Source: Euryhalocaulis caribicus
GTDB taxonomy: Bacteria; Pseudomonadota; Alphaproteobacteria; Caulobacterales; Maricaulaceae
DNA: 64,000 nucleotides
Reading direction: 5' to 3'
NCBI RefSeq assembly: GCF_000412185.1
Contig: NZ_ASJA01000006.1
Span: forward strand, 62,001 to 126,000
In this document: positions 45,158-54,081 of the stretch, piece by piece
Layout of the letters: each line of letters opens with the position of its first letter
How positions within the stretch are numbered: the stretch's first letter is position 1
Notes under the pieces: model-generated
The model's database searches: none
Told to the model about the DNA's origin: nothing
Seen by the model: the letters and a program-made list of their open reading frames with translations, nothing else
Program-made: the position numbers and the translations under genes

Positions 45158-46762
45158 ATGCGTTGTATTAATCAGGCCATGCGCGCCGCGCTGGCTCTGC
45201 TGATCGTATTGTCGCCGGCGGCCGCCGCCGCGCAATCGGCCCGCGACACGCTGCTGCGCAGCTTCGAGGCGCATGGCGGACTGGACGAGATAGAAGCCGC
45301 GGGCGGCGCGACCTTCTTTCTGGATGGCGAATTCGATCTAGGCGTGCGCCTTCAGGGGCAAACCCTGGAAAGCGAGATGACGCCGATGCGCCAGATGATC
45401 GCGGTCGATACGGCGGGCGAACGCGTCGCCTATGATCTGCGCTGGCGTAATTATTATCAGTCCGAACAGGACCTTCGCGAGGTGCATGACGCGGAGGGCC
45501 GCATCCTGTTCGCGGACAAGCGCAACGAAACGGCCCAATGGATGCCCTACGCGCCGGTCGAGGACGATCAGGCGCGGTTCAAGCGCATCCTGCCCAATTT
45601 CTTCCTGGCGGACGCGCTGGCGCACACGCCGGAAAGCGCCCGGGCCGAGACCGTTCAGCGTGAGGACGGCCCGGCGCTGGCCGTGACCTATCAGAGCGCC
45701 GCCGGCGATCCGCTGACCCTTTTCATTGATCCGCAAACCTATCTTCTGAGCGCGGCCAGCGCGCCGCTGGACATGCCGCTTCTGGGCGCCTCCGTCATTC
45801 AGTGGCGCTGGTCGGAATATAAGGAACAGGACGGCCTGACCGTGCCGGGGCGCTTCATGTCTTTCCTGAACGGCAAGCTGCTGAGCCGGGCGGACATGAT
45901 CACCACGACCGATGTCTATGACCGCAGTTTCTCCGCCCCGCGCGGGATCGAAACCCCGGCCGCGCCGCCGCCGGGCGGCCGCGATGATTTCGTGCCCTAT
46001 GGCGACCGCGCGCCGGAGGTGGAGACCATCGCGCCGGGCGTGCACATGGTGCGCAATCTCCGGCCCGGCTTCCATCCGGTGTTTATCGAGTTCAACGATT
46101 TCGTGATGGCGGTCGACGCCCCCGCCGGCTGGTACGAGATGACGCAAATCCCGCCGATGAACTGGGCGCAGGGCGATGACGCGGGCTCGCTGGGCGAGAA
46201 ATTCCTGCGCGCCATCCGGCAGACCGCGCCCGGAAAGCCGGTGCGCTATCTGGTTCTGACCCATCATCACAGCGACCATATCGGCGGGCTTGAGCCGTTC
46301 GTGCGGCAGGGCGCGACCATTCTGGCGGGCGAGGCCGCCGCCGAGCTGGCGCGCGGCGCCATCGGCAAGACCGGCGCTCCCGTTGCGCTGGACGGCGAGG
46401 CGGATGAAGACGATTCCGGCATTCTGGTGGTCCGCAACCAGCGCACGATTCAGGACATGTCGATGGAGGTTCGGCTGATTGAACTGCCCGGCGATAATCC
46501 GAAATCGGAAGGCCATCTTGTGGTCTATCTGCCGGACGAGAAGCTGCTCTATTCCACGGCGTTCATCTATCCGGTTCCGGAAAGCGATTTTCCGCTTGTC
46601 GAATCCGTCCCCCTGTCGGCGTGGTTCGTCGAGTGGCTGGACGAGTCTGAGCTGGAAGTGGACAGCCTCTACAATGTCCACGGGCAGGGGCGCGTGCAGC
46701 CCTGGCAACTGCAACAGTTGCGCGCGCTCACGGGAACCGAAGCGGCGCGACTGATCGAATAG
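45158..46762 (+). CDS. Exported MBL-fold metallo-hydrolase
   Basis: 534-residue protein with a signal peptide (residues ~8-26, ...PAAAAAQS), a ~250-residue N-terminal domain of unknown type, then a metallo-beta-lactamase fold from ~residue 290. The zinc motif is YLVLTHHHSDHIGGLEPF, with later ligands in LPGDNPKSEGHLVVYLP. AAGGGG precedes the ATG. It starts a plus-strand run with a thioredoxin-like lipoprotein, DUF1214 and DUF1254 genes. Substrate unknown. Confidence 0.85.
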   Translation: MRCINQAMRAALALLIVLSPAAAAAQSARDTLLRSFEAHGGLDEIEAAGGATFFLDGEFDLGVRLQGQTLESEMTPMRQMIAVDTAGERVAYDLRWRNYYQSEQDLREVHDAEGRILFADKRNETAQWMPYAPVEDDQARFKRILPNFFLADALAHTPESARAETVQREDGPALAVTYQSAAGDPLTLFIDPQTYLLSAASAPLDMPLLGASVIQWRWSEYKEQDGLTVPGRFMSFLNGKLLSRADMITTTDVYDRSFSAPRGIETPAAPPPGGRDDFVPYGDRAPEVETIAPGVHMVRNLRPGFHPVFIEFNDFVMAVDAPAGWYEMTQIPPMNWAQGDDAGSLGEKFLRAIRQTAPGKPVRYLVLTHHHSDHIGGLEPFVRQGATILAGEAAAELARGAIGKTGAPVALDGEADEDDSGILVVRNQRTIQDMSMEVRLIELPGDNPKSEGHLVVYLPDEKLLYSTAFIYPVPESDFPLVESVPLSAWFVEWLDESELEVDSLYNVHGQGRVQPWQLQQLRALTGTEAARLIE

Positions 46763-46800
46763 GCATTGGCGCGGCGGCGGAGTCGCGTTCTAATCGGTCC

Positions 46801-47289
46801 ATGACCGGATTGCTTCGCGTTTTTGTTCTCCTGACAGCCGCGGCCCTGGCGGCCTGCGCCGCGTCCCACGCCACCGATGTCAGCGGCGAGGCCGAGCCGC
46901 GGCCGTTTTCCGCCTCTGCTGACGCCATGGCGGACGTCGACGCCGCGCTGGCGGCGGCTGAGGCGCGCGGCGTCAATGCGCTTTTGGTTCTGGGCGGCAA
47001 CTGGTGTCATGACAGCCGCGGCCTGGCCGCCAAGACACAGCAGGAGCCTTTGAAATCCCTGATCGCCGATCATTATGAGCTGGTCTGGGTCGATGTGGGC
47101 ATGCGCAATCGCAATCTGGACGTCGCCGAACGCTTCGGCGTCATGGAAATCACCAATACGCCAAGCGTTCTGCTCGTCTCTCCGGACGAGACGCTTCTGA
47201 ACCCTGAAAGCGTCCGGGAATTGCGCAATTCGCACAGCCGATCGCTGGAGTCCGTGGTTTCGTATCTAGAGCAATGGGCGGCCGAATGA
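46801..47289 (+). CDS. Thioredoxin-fold lipoprotein with a single-Cys active site
   Basis: 162 residues. Signal with lipobox LAAC (Cys19), then a thioredoxin-like core: ALLVLGGNWCHDSRGLAAK, YELVWVDVGMRNRNLDVAER and the cis-Pro region ITNTPSVLLVSP. The position of CxxC is WCHDS, so only the first Cys remains. It should lie in the periplasm, lipid-anchored. Its stop overlaps the DUF1214 start (ATGA). Confidence 0.8.
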   Translation: MTGLLRVFVLLTAAALAACAASHATDVSGEAEPRPFSASADAMADVDAALAAAEARGVNALLVLGGNWCHDSRGLAAKTQQEPLKSLIADHYELVWVDVGMRNRNLDVAERFGVMEITNTPSVLLVSPDETLLNPESVRELRNSHSRSLESVVSYLEQWAAE

Positions 47290-47894
47290 AGACGCTGATC
47301 CTCTGGTTCGCCGCAATCCTGCTCGGCCTCGCTGTCGGGATTGTCAGCGCGTTCTGGATGGCCGGCTGGCTGACCGGAGACATGCCCTTCAACCGGACCA
47401 GCGTGTCGGTTGAAGGGTGGGAGTCCAACTGGGCCATCGGGTCGGACGCCGCCGATCCCTATACGCGGGCCTATATCGCCCGCCGCGGCCTGCTGGCCAT
47501 GAACAAATCCGAGTCCGTGTATTTCCTGAGGGAGACCGATTCCTCCGGTGAGCCGCTGCGCGAGGCCTGCGATTACGTCATGGAAGGCGGCGACATGCCG
47601 TCGCGCTGGTGGTCAGTCACGCTTTACGCGGCTGACGATTTTCTGGCTCCGAACCAGGACGACGCGCATTCCGTTGACGCAAGCGATTTCGCTCTGCGGG
47701 GCGGCTGGCGGGCCGTGATCCAGAGTGCGCCGCCCGGCGACGATGTTTTCTGGATTTCCAGCCGGAACGCCGGTCGTTTCAATCTTGCCCTGCGCCTCTA
47801 CAGCCCGGACGACGCCGTACTGGAGGACGTTCACAGGGCCGTCCTGCCGCCGGAAATCCGGCGCACGGGGTGCCGGGCTGAGGAAGGCGCATGA
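47286..47894 (+). CDS. DUF1214 domain membrane-anchored protein
   Basis: 202 residues: N-terminal membrane anchor (LILWFAAILLGLAVGIVSAFW), then a periplasmic domain with DPYTRAYIARRGLLAMNKSE, WSVTLYAADDFL and NLALRLYSPDD, typical of the short DUF1214 proteins. ATGA overlaps on both sides bind it to the neighbouring genes. In other bacteria DUF1214 and DUF1254 parts are found fused or as neighbours; function unknown. Confidence 0.85.
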   Translation: MKTLILWFAAILLGLAVGIVSAFWMAGWLTGDMPFNRTSVSVEGWESNWAIGSDAADPYTRAYIARRGLLAMNKSESVYFLRETDSSGEPLREACDYVMEGGDMPSRWWSVTLYAADDFLAPNQDDAHSVDASDFALRGGWRAVIQSAPPGDDVFWISSRNAGRFNLALRLYSPDDAVLEDVHRAVLPPEIRRTGCRAEEGA

Positions 47895-48409
47895 GAATCC
47901 TCCTCGCCATCGCGCTTTTCATCGCCGCCGCCGCCGCCGGGCACTGGGCGGCGCTGGACCTGCTGCCCCAGCGGGTCATGGACAAGGCGATGACGGCGAT
48001 TGCCGGGAACGCCGGCGGCATGAACCAGTGGCGGCACGCGCCGCGCATCACGCCGGACAACCGCAACGTGGTGAAGCCCTCGCCCGACCTTGCCTATTCC
48101 GCCTGTATCTATGACCTGACGCGCGGCCCTGTCCGGCTTCGGGTCGCCCCGTGGGAGGATTATTCCTCCCTGTCGATCTACGCCGCCAACACGGACAATT
48201 TCTTTGTCATCAATGACCGGGAGATGCCGTCGGGAGGCTTTGAGGCGGTTTTGATGGCCGCCGGCGCGCCGCGCCCGGAAACCGGCCTGCCGGTGATCGA
48301 AAGCCCGGGGCCGCGCGGGGTGGTCCTGATCCGCCGCCTTGCGCCCGATTCATTCAGTTTTGAACGCGCTGACCGCGTGCGGCGCCAGGATATCTGCAAC
48401 ACATTCTGA
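47891..48409 (+). CDS. DUF1254 domain membrane-anchored protein
   Basis: 172 residues with an N-terminal hydrophobic anchor (RILLAIALFIAAAAAGHWAA) and the short DUF1254 core SPDLAYSACIYDLTRGPVRL...APWEDYSSLSIYAANTDNFF. It is the natural partner of the preceding DUF1214 gene, with which it overlaps by 4 bases. Confidence 0.85.
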   Translation: MRILLAIALFIAAAAAGHWAALDLLPQRVMDKAMTAIAGNAGGMNQWRHAPRITPDNRNVVKPSPDLAYSACIYDLTRGPVRLRVAPWEDYSSLSIYAANTDNFFVINDREMPSGGFEAVLMAAGAPRPETGLPVIESPGPRGVVLIRRLAPDSFSFERADRVRRQDICNTF

Positions 48410-48453
48410 GGCGGCGCTTTAAGGCCGCGGCGTGAGGCACTAGCCTTGCGCGC

Positions 48454-49626
48454 ATGAAAGACCTCAACCCCGTTATCACCGGGCGCAAGACCTCGATTTT
48501 CGAGGTCATGAGCCGGCTCGCCATTGAAAACGACGCCATCAATCTGGGGCAGGGTTTCCCGGACACGGACGGCCCGGAAGACGTGCGCCGCGTGGCGGCC
48601 GAGGCCACGGTCGAGGGGCCGAACCAGTATCCGCCGATGATGGGCGTGCCGGCCTTGCGTCAGGCGGCGGCGGACGCGCTGCAGCGCCATTACGGGCTTT
48701 CCTATGACCCCGGCGACGAAATCCTTGTCACCGCGGGAGCGACGGAGGCGCTGGCGGCCGCGTTCTCCGCTTTTCTCACACCCGGCGCGGGCGGGGAGGC
48801 GGTGATATTCGAACCCGCCTATGACGCCTATTTCGACATGGTGGAGGGTGCCGGGGGCGTGGTGAAGCCGGTTCCCCTGACCGCGCCGGACTGGGCGCTG
48901 GACGAGGACGCGCTGGACGCGGCCATCGGACCGGAGACAAAGCTGATTGTGCTCAACACGCCGGTCAATCCGGTCGGCAAGGTGTTCACGCAGGCCGATC
49001 TTGAGGCCGTCGCAAAGCGCGCCCTGGAGCATGACCTGATCGTGGTGTCTGACGAGGTCTATGAGCATATGTGCTTCGACGGGCGCCGGCATCGCAGCAT
49101 TGCGGCGCTGCCGGAAATGCGGGAGCGGACGGTGCGGATGGGTTCGGCCGGCAAGACATTTTCCCTGACCGGCTGGAAGGTGGGCTATACGGCCGGGCCG
49201 CCGGAGCTGATCGGCGCCATGGCGCGGGCGCACCAGTATCTCACCTTCGCCACGCCGCCCTCGCTCCAGAAGGCGGTCGCCTATGGCCTGAACAAGGACA
49301 CGGCCTATTTCGACGGCCTTGCCGCTGACATGCAGGCCAGCCGCGATCGTCTGGCGCGCGGCCTGACGGAGGCAGGGTTCGGCGTTCTGCCGGCGGAGGG
49401 AACCTATTTCCTGACCGCCGATATCGCGCCGCTCGGCTTTGATGACGATGTGGAGTTCTGCCGCCGCATCGCGTCGGAGGCGAAGGTGGCCGGGGTCCCG
49501 GTCAGCGCCTTCTATCACGCCACGAACGCGGCCCCGCCGAGCAATTTTGTGCGTTTTTGCTTCGCCAAGCAGGACACGGTTCTGGACGCCGCGGCGGACC
49601 GGCTGAAAAGCTGGATTGATCGGTAA
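48454..49626 (+). CDS. Class I/II aminotransferase (YbdL/KAT-like)
   Basis: 390-residue PLP aminotransferase of fold type I. It begins NPVITGRKTSIFEVMSRLAI and INLGQGFPDTDGPEDV, typical of the methionine/kynurenine aminotransferase branch. PLP residues: NTPVNPVGKVFT, VSDEVYEHMCFDG and the Schiff-base Lys in GSAGKTFSLTGWKVGY. Likely substrate: methionine or aromatic 2-oxo acids. Confidence 0.9.
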   Translation: MKDLNPVITGRKTSIFEVMSRLAIENDAINLGQGFPDTDGPEDVRRVAAEATVEGPNQYPPMMGVPALRQAAADALQRHYGLSYDPGDEILVTAGATEALAAAFSAFLTPGAGGEAVIFEPAYDAYFDMVEGAGGVVKPVPLTAPDWALDEDALDAAIGPETKLIVLNTPVNPVGKVFTQADLEAVAKRALEHDLIVVSDEVYEHMCFDGRRHRSIAALPEMRERTVRMGSAGKTFSLTGWKVGYTAGPPELIGAMARAHQYLTFATPPSLQKAVAYGLNKDTAYFDGLAADMQASRDRLARGLTEAGFGVLPAEGTYFLTADIAPLGFDDDVEFCRRIASEAKVAGVPVSAFYHATNAAPPSNFVRFCFAKQDTVLDAAADRLKSWIDR

Positions 49627-49731
49627 TATAAATTTTTCTTCAGAGAATCTTTGACGCCTCTCCCCGCCGGGCTAGCTCAAATTGGTGCCGCCCCTAGCAA
49701 AGCCGTTTGAATTACGGCGGAGGAGACACCC

Positions 49732-50907
49732 ATGGCGCATCTAAATCCCGACTTTGACGAACTACGCGCCGAAATCGACGGCGCCGATCAGGTATTCACC
49801 GTCGATCTTCAATCACTCAACAATTCAAGCGTGACCGGAAATGTCTTTGTGACGGTGACCGGCGATGAATTGACTGTAACAGTTGTCGCGGAGGGCACGG
49901 CCAAGGGTCAGGTTCATCCGCAACATATTCACGGGCTGTTTGATTCTGAAGGCAACCCGATCGATTCCGAAGCGCCGAATTCCTTCAATGACAATGATGG
50001 GGACGGCTTTGTAGAGGTTCTGGAAGGCGTCGCGGCTTATGGCGACGTCCTGCTGCCGCTGGTTGCGCCGGCTGGCGATGTTCCGGACGGCCGCCCGGTG
50101 TCTGACGCCTCCGGCGACCTGTTCTTCAGCTACACCTACGATCTCAGCGACGACTCGCAATTCTTCAGCCCCGTCACCGGCAATGATTATACCGGCGAGG
50201 ACCTGATCGAGCTGTTCCTGCGTGAATATGTGCTGCATGGCTCCGTCATTCCTGAAGGCTATGGTGAAGGCACGGAAGGCGAAGTCAGCGGCGATGGCGG
50301 CTATATCGGCATCCTGCCGGCGGCCGCGGGCGGTCTGGAAGAGACCTCCAAGGACGCCGCGCTGGCGCTGTTCGATAGCCTGGAAGACGATTTCCGGAAC
50401 GTGATTTCCGGTGACGATACCGATGAAAGCCTGACCGGCGTGCTGGGCGATGACGCCATCTTCGCCGGCGGCGGCGATGACCGCGTCGCCGGCCGTGACG
50501 GCAACGACTCCATCACCGGCGGCGACGGCAATGACCGCCTGCTGGGCGGTGACGGCGACGACTTCATCCTGGGCGGCGCCGGGGCTGACCGCGCATTCGG
50601 CGGCAATGGCGACGACACCTATGTCGTTCAGGGCAGCTCCGACGATTACCGGGTCATCCAGCGTGATGACGGGCAGGTGATCGTGCAGGAAGCCGGCACG
50701 GACAATCGTGACGTCCTGTTCGGGTTCGAAAGCATCGAGTTCTACAACGAGATCATCGCGGTTGATAATCTCGGCAGCGATGCGATGGCGAGCACGACGC
50801 AAGCCGCCGAAGTGGCGCAAGTTGCTGCGGCGTCTGACGCTCCCGCGCTCCCCGACATGCAGGACGCGATGAACACCGACGTGTCTGGCGATGTCTGGAT
50901 GCAGTAA
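49732..50907 (+). CDS. CHRD-like / RTX calcium-binding secreted protein
   Basis: 391 residues. The N-terminal ~180 residues look like a CHRD domain (VTGDELTVTVVAEGTAKGQV then HPQHIHGLFDSEGN). Residues ~235-300 hold five to six GGxGxDxhh nonapeptide repeats (FAGGGDDRVAGRDGNDSITG...). There is no N-terminal signal peptide, so export by a type I secretion system with a C-terminal signal is expected; no such transporter is encoded in this window. Excellent ribosome site (GGAGGAGACACCC). Function unknown, perhaps a surface or matrix protein. Confidence 0.8.
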   Translation: MAHLNPDFDELRAEIDGADQVFTVDLQSLNNSSVTGNVFVTVTGDELTVTVVAEGTAKGQVHPQHIHGLFDSEGNPIDSEAPNSFNDNDGDGFVEVLEGVAAYGDVLLPLVAPAGDVPDGRPVSDASGDLFFSYTYDLSDDSQFFSPVTGNDYTGEDLIELFLREYVLHGSVIPEGYGEGTEGEVSGDGGYIGILPAAAGGLEETSKDAALALFDSLEDDFRNVISGDDTDESLTGVLGDDAIFAGGGDDRVAGRDGNDSITGGDGNDRLLGGDGDDFILGGAGADRAFGGNGDDTYVVQGSSDDYRVIQRDDGQVIVQEAGTDNRDVLFGFESIEFYNEIIAVDNLGSDAMASTTQAAEVAQVAAASDAPALPDMQDAMNTDVSGDVWMQ

Positions 50908-50925
50908 GCATCCCGGATGCAAGAG

Positions 50926-50955
50926 AAAAGCGGCCCCGAACGGGGCCGCTTTTTT
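50926..50955. terminator. Bidirectional intrinsic terminator
   Basis: AAAAGCGGCCCCG-AA-CGGGGCCGC followed by TTTTTT: strong symmetrical stem between the RTX gene and the convergent DUF481 gene, with A-run and T-run on either side, so it can act in both directions. Confidence 0.92.
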
Positions 50956-50958
50956 ATG

Positions 50959-51984
50959 TCAGAACTCCCTCACAAGGGAAACGTCAACGCGGCTGTCGGC
51001 GTTCTCGAAGCCGGGGAGCGGCTCGAATTCGTACTGGTAGCGGTATTTCAGCTCGACCGCCCAGGCCCCGCCCACGCGCGTGGTCAGGGCAAATTCCTGG
51101 TCGGCGCTGGCGGCGTCGGCGACGATGACGCTGCTTTCGGAAGTCAGGCTGGCGGTCTCGGTCAGCGCCCACTCGAAGCTTGAGCCAAGCTCGACGGCCG
51201 GGTCGGTCTGAAGTTCGCCGCCGATCGGGTCGGTAAAGCGCGCGCCGGGGGCGGCGCGAAGGGTCCAGTTCAGATCTTCGCGTTCGAAAATGCGATAGCC
51301 CAGGCCCGCGCCGGCAAAGGCGGTAAAGTCAAAGCTGGCCAGCTCGTCGCGCTCGTAATTGCCTTCCACGAAGGCGGTCCAGCGTTCGCCCAGTTCGCGC
51401 TCGCCGCGCGCATCGACAATCAGCTCGTCGACGCCGGTGACATTATCGGTCTCGGAATAGGCATAGTCGATGGAGCCGTCGAAACCCCAGCCGATCAGCT
51501 CCCGCGTCACATCCACGCCAAGCGTGTAGCTCTGGTGATCCGAATTGCCGCTATCGACGCGCAGGCCCGCACGCACCTTGCCGGACCAGGCGGCGAGGGG
51601 GCCGTTATCTTCAAACGCGCTGAACGGGCGGCGCCAGGACCAGTCATCCGCCGGGGCCTCGCCGGCTTCCGCAGTCTCGGCCGCCGCCGCTTCGGCGGTT
51701 TCAGCTTCTGCCACCGTGACCGGAGCTGAATCTTCCACGCCCAGCGCCGCATAGGCTTCACCGGCGCGGTCCGGGGCGACCAGGGCTACCGTATCCATCA
51801 CTGCGGCTTCGCCGCCTTCGGCGTTGCGGGCGACCAGCGCCAGCGTGGCCGCGAATTGCGCTTCATCCTGATAGGTGGCCGCGTCTTCGATCAGGCGCGC
51901 ATAGTCGCTTGAGACTTGCGCTGCAGCGGCGGCGGTCAGGCAGAAAAAAGCGGCCAGCGCCGCCATGAACGTGCGGATTGTCAT
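50959..51984 (-). CDS. DUF481 family outer-membrane protein
   Basis: 341 residues: signal peptide (residues 1-22, ...TAAAAAQV), a helical Ala/Glu-rich stretch (VTVAEAETAEAAAAETAEAG), then a beta-barrel domain of the DUF481/YdiY type with alternating strands (AWSGKVRAGLRVDSGNSDHQ, GWGFDGSIDYAYSETDN) and a C-terminal Phe (VSLVREF) as outer-membrane insertion signal. Function unknown. The N-terminal ~90 residues are not part of the usual barrel. Confidence 0.88.
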   Translation of the reverse strand: MTIRTFMAALAAFFCLTAAAAAQVSSDYARLIEDAATYQDEAQFAATLALVARNAEGGEAAVMDTVALVAPDRAGEAYAALGVEDSAPVTVAEAETAEAAAAETAEAGEAPADDWSWRRPFSAFEDNGPLAAWSGKVRAGLRVDSGNSDHQSYTLGVDVTRELIGWGFDGSIDYAYSETDNVTGVDELIVDARGERELGERWTAFVEGNYERDELASFDFTAFAGAGLGYRIFEREDLNWTLRAAPGARFTDPIGGELQTDPAVELGSSFEWALTETASLTSESSVIVADAASADQEFALTTRVGGAWAVELKYRYQYEFEPLPGFENADSRVDVSLVREF

Positions 51985-52122
51985 GTCGATCCCCCGGGAT
52001 TTGATTCAACAGGGGACCTAGCGCCGTGGACCCTGCGCGTCGAGTTTTGCGGTGCAGAAGGGAACATGGCGGGGCCTGTCGGCCTTGGTCTAGTATATCG
52101 GCGGACCTTCAGCGGAGCATGC

Positions 52123-53013
52123 ATGGGATATCGTTTCGAGCCGGGAGAAACGCCCGAGGAGGGCGTGAAGCGGATCGCCGGCGAGCAGATCGGCAAGACG
52201 GTCGCGGATCTGCGCGGGCCGAACCCCGATGCGGCCGCTTTTGCCGCGCGCAAGCGGCTGAAGAAAATCCGCGCGCTGTTCCGGCTGGTCCGCGAGGATA
52301 TGGGCAAGAAGGCCTATCGGCGGAACAACGCCATCTTCCGCGATTTCGGCCGCGTGCTGTCCGATCTGCGCGACGCCCGCGCCATCCTGGAATCGTTCGA
52401 CGCCCTGCTGGCGCATTATGGCGAGCAACTGGAGCCGGGCGCCTTCATGACGGTCCGCGCGGAACTGGCGCAGCGCCATGCGGCGATGACGGACTGGGCG
52501 CTGGATAATCGCGTCCTGTTCGAGGATTTGGCCGAAGCGCTGGAGGAGGCACGCCGGCCGGTGGGCAAGATATCCCTGAAACACAAGGATTTCGCGGCAA
52601 TCCGCCCGGGCCTGAAACGCACTTACCGCACGGCTCTGAGGCGTTTTTCGGAGGCCTATAAGAGCGGCGACGCCGAGGCGTTTCACGAATGGCGCAAGCC
52701 GCTGAAGGCGCTGTGGCTGAATGTCCGGCTATTCAAGCCGGTGTGGAACGAGGCGCTGGAAGATTTCGGCGATTACTCCAAGACGCTGTCCAACCTGACG
52801 GGCGAGGATCACAATCTGGCGGTGCTGCGGGAGACGATCCTGGGCGAACCGGCGGCGTTCGGCGGCGCGGCCTCGGCCGAGGCGCTGGCGGGGCTGTCAC
52901 GCATCCGCAGCCGGGAGCTGCGCCGCAAGGCGCGGCCGCTGGGCGAGGCCCTGTTCGCCGGCCCGCCAAGCGGTTTCGTGGACCGGATGGAACGCTACTG
53001 GGACAGGCTTTGA
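52123..53013 (+). CDS. CHAD domain protein
   Basis: 296-residue helical protein. It shows the pattern of conserved His, Lys and Arg of CHAD domains: FAARKRLKKIRALFRLVRED, HEWRKPLKALWLNVRLF and LSNLTGEDHNLAVLRE. CHAD domains bind polyphosphate and are found near polyphosphate metabolism or on granules. No polyphosphate kinase is adjacent. Start MGYRFEPGE chosen at a normal family start. Confidence 0.88.
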   Translation: MGYRFEPGETPEEGVKRIAGEQIGKTVADLRGPNPDAAAFAARKRLKKIRALFRLVREDMGKKAYRRNNAIFRDFGRVLSDLRDARAILESFDALLAHYGEQLEPGAFMTVRAELAQRHAAMTDWALDNRVLFEDLAEALEEARRPVGKISLKHKDFAAIRPGLKRTYRTALRRFSEAYKSGDAEAFHEWRKPLKALWLNVRLFKPVWNEALEDFGDYSKTLSNLTGEDHNLAVLRETILGEPAAFGGAASAEALAGLSRIRSRELRRKARPLGEALFAGPPSGFVDRMERYWDRL

Positions 53014-53032
53014 AGGGCGGCTGGAAACGGCG

Positions 53033-53938
53033 TCAGACCGTTTCCAGCTCTTCTTCCTCGATCAGGCCGCGGTCGCGGGCGTCGTTGCGCATGGCTTCCT
53101 GGAGCTTTTCGAACGCGCGGACCTCGATCTGGCGGATACGCTCGCGCGAGACGCCATAGACCTGGGCCAGCTCTTCGAGCGTTTTCGGCTCGTCGGAGAG
53201 CTTGCGCTCCTGGATGATGTGGCGTTCGCGCTCATTCAGGGCGCTCATCGCTTCCTGAAGCATCTCCATGCGGACGGTGAATTCCTCGGAGTCGGCGACC
53301 GTGGTTTCCTGATCCGGGGTGTCGTCATCCTCCAGCCAGTCCTGCCATTGCGACTCTGAATCCGATTTCAGCGGCGCGTTCAGGGAGGCGTCGCCGCCGG
53401 TCATGCGGCGGTTCATGGAGGTGACCTCTTCCTCGGTCACGCCCAGCTTGGTGGCGATTTCCTCGACATGCTCCGGCGTCAGGTCGCCTTCTTCCAGCGC
53501 CTTCATCTCGCCCTTCAGACGGCGGAGATTGAAGAACAGCTTCTTCTGCGCCGCCGTGGTGCCCATCTTCACGAGCGACCATGAGCGCAGGATATATTCC
53601 TGGATAGAGGCGCGGATCCACCACATGGCGTAAGTCGCCAGGCGGAAACCCTTGTCCGGATCGAATTTCTTGACCGCCTGCATCAGGCCGACATTGCCCT
53701 CGGAAATCACTTCGCCGATGGGCAGGCCATAGCCGCGATAGCCCATGGCGATCTTGGCGACCAGGCGCAGATGGGAGGTAACCAGCTTGTGCGCGGCTTT
53801 GGCGTCCTCATGCTCGGCCCAGCTTTTGGCCAGCATGAATTCCTCGTCCTTCTCCAGCATTGGAAACTTGCGGATCTCGGACAGGTAACGGCTGAGTCCT
53901 TGTTCGGGCGACAGCGATAGCGCAGGAACGTTGGTCAT
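53033..53938 (-). CDS. rpoH: RNA polymerase sigma-32 factor
   Basis: 301-residue heat-shock sigma factor. Region 2: SHLRLVAKIAMGYRGYGLPI, ISEGNVGLMQAVKKFDPDKG, RLATYAMWWIRASIQEYILR; the RpoH box QKKLFFNLR; region 4 helix-turn-helix TLEELAQVYGVSRERIRQIE. Alphaproteobacteria often have more than one RpoH; which one this is cannot be said. Upstream on the minus strand TTCAAA-N16-TATCTT is a possible housekeeping promoter. It lies inside the segment flanked by the mirrored repeats. Confidence 0.96.
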   Translation of the reverse strand: MTNVPALSLSPEQGLSRYLSEIRKFPMLEKDEEFMLAKSWAEHEDAKAAHKLVTSHLRLVAKIAMGYRGYGLPIGEVISEGNVGLMQAVKKFDPDKGFRLATYAMWWIRASIQEYILRSWSLVKMGTTAAQKKLFFNLRRLKGEMKALEEGDLTPEHVEEIATKLGVTEEEVTSMNRRMTGGDASLNAPLKSDSESQWQDWLEDDDTPDQETTVADSEEFTVRMEMLQEAMSALNERERHIIQERKLSDEPKTLEELAQVYGVSRERIRQIEVRAFEKLQEAMRNDARDRGLIEEEELETV

Positions 53939-54081
53939 GGATAATCTCCCTCTACCCCGAAACCCGCGCGCCGGAGCCTTTGTTCCAGCACGCGGACAGG
54001 GCAAGATAGGTATTCATCGGGCGGTTTGAAGGCACATGACGCCGATTTCATAATTCGTGAGCGCATAGGAGACATACGAAA

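Noticed and set aside
45338-46714. A 458-codon open frame antisense to the MBL-fold gene
   Set aside because: The forward frame has a signal peptide and the HHHSDH zinc motif. The antisense sequence is low-complexity and motif-free.
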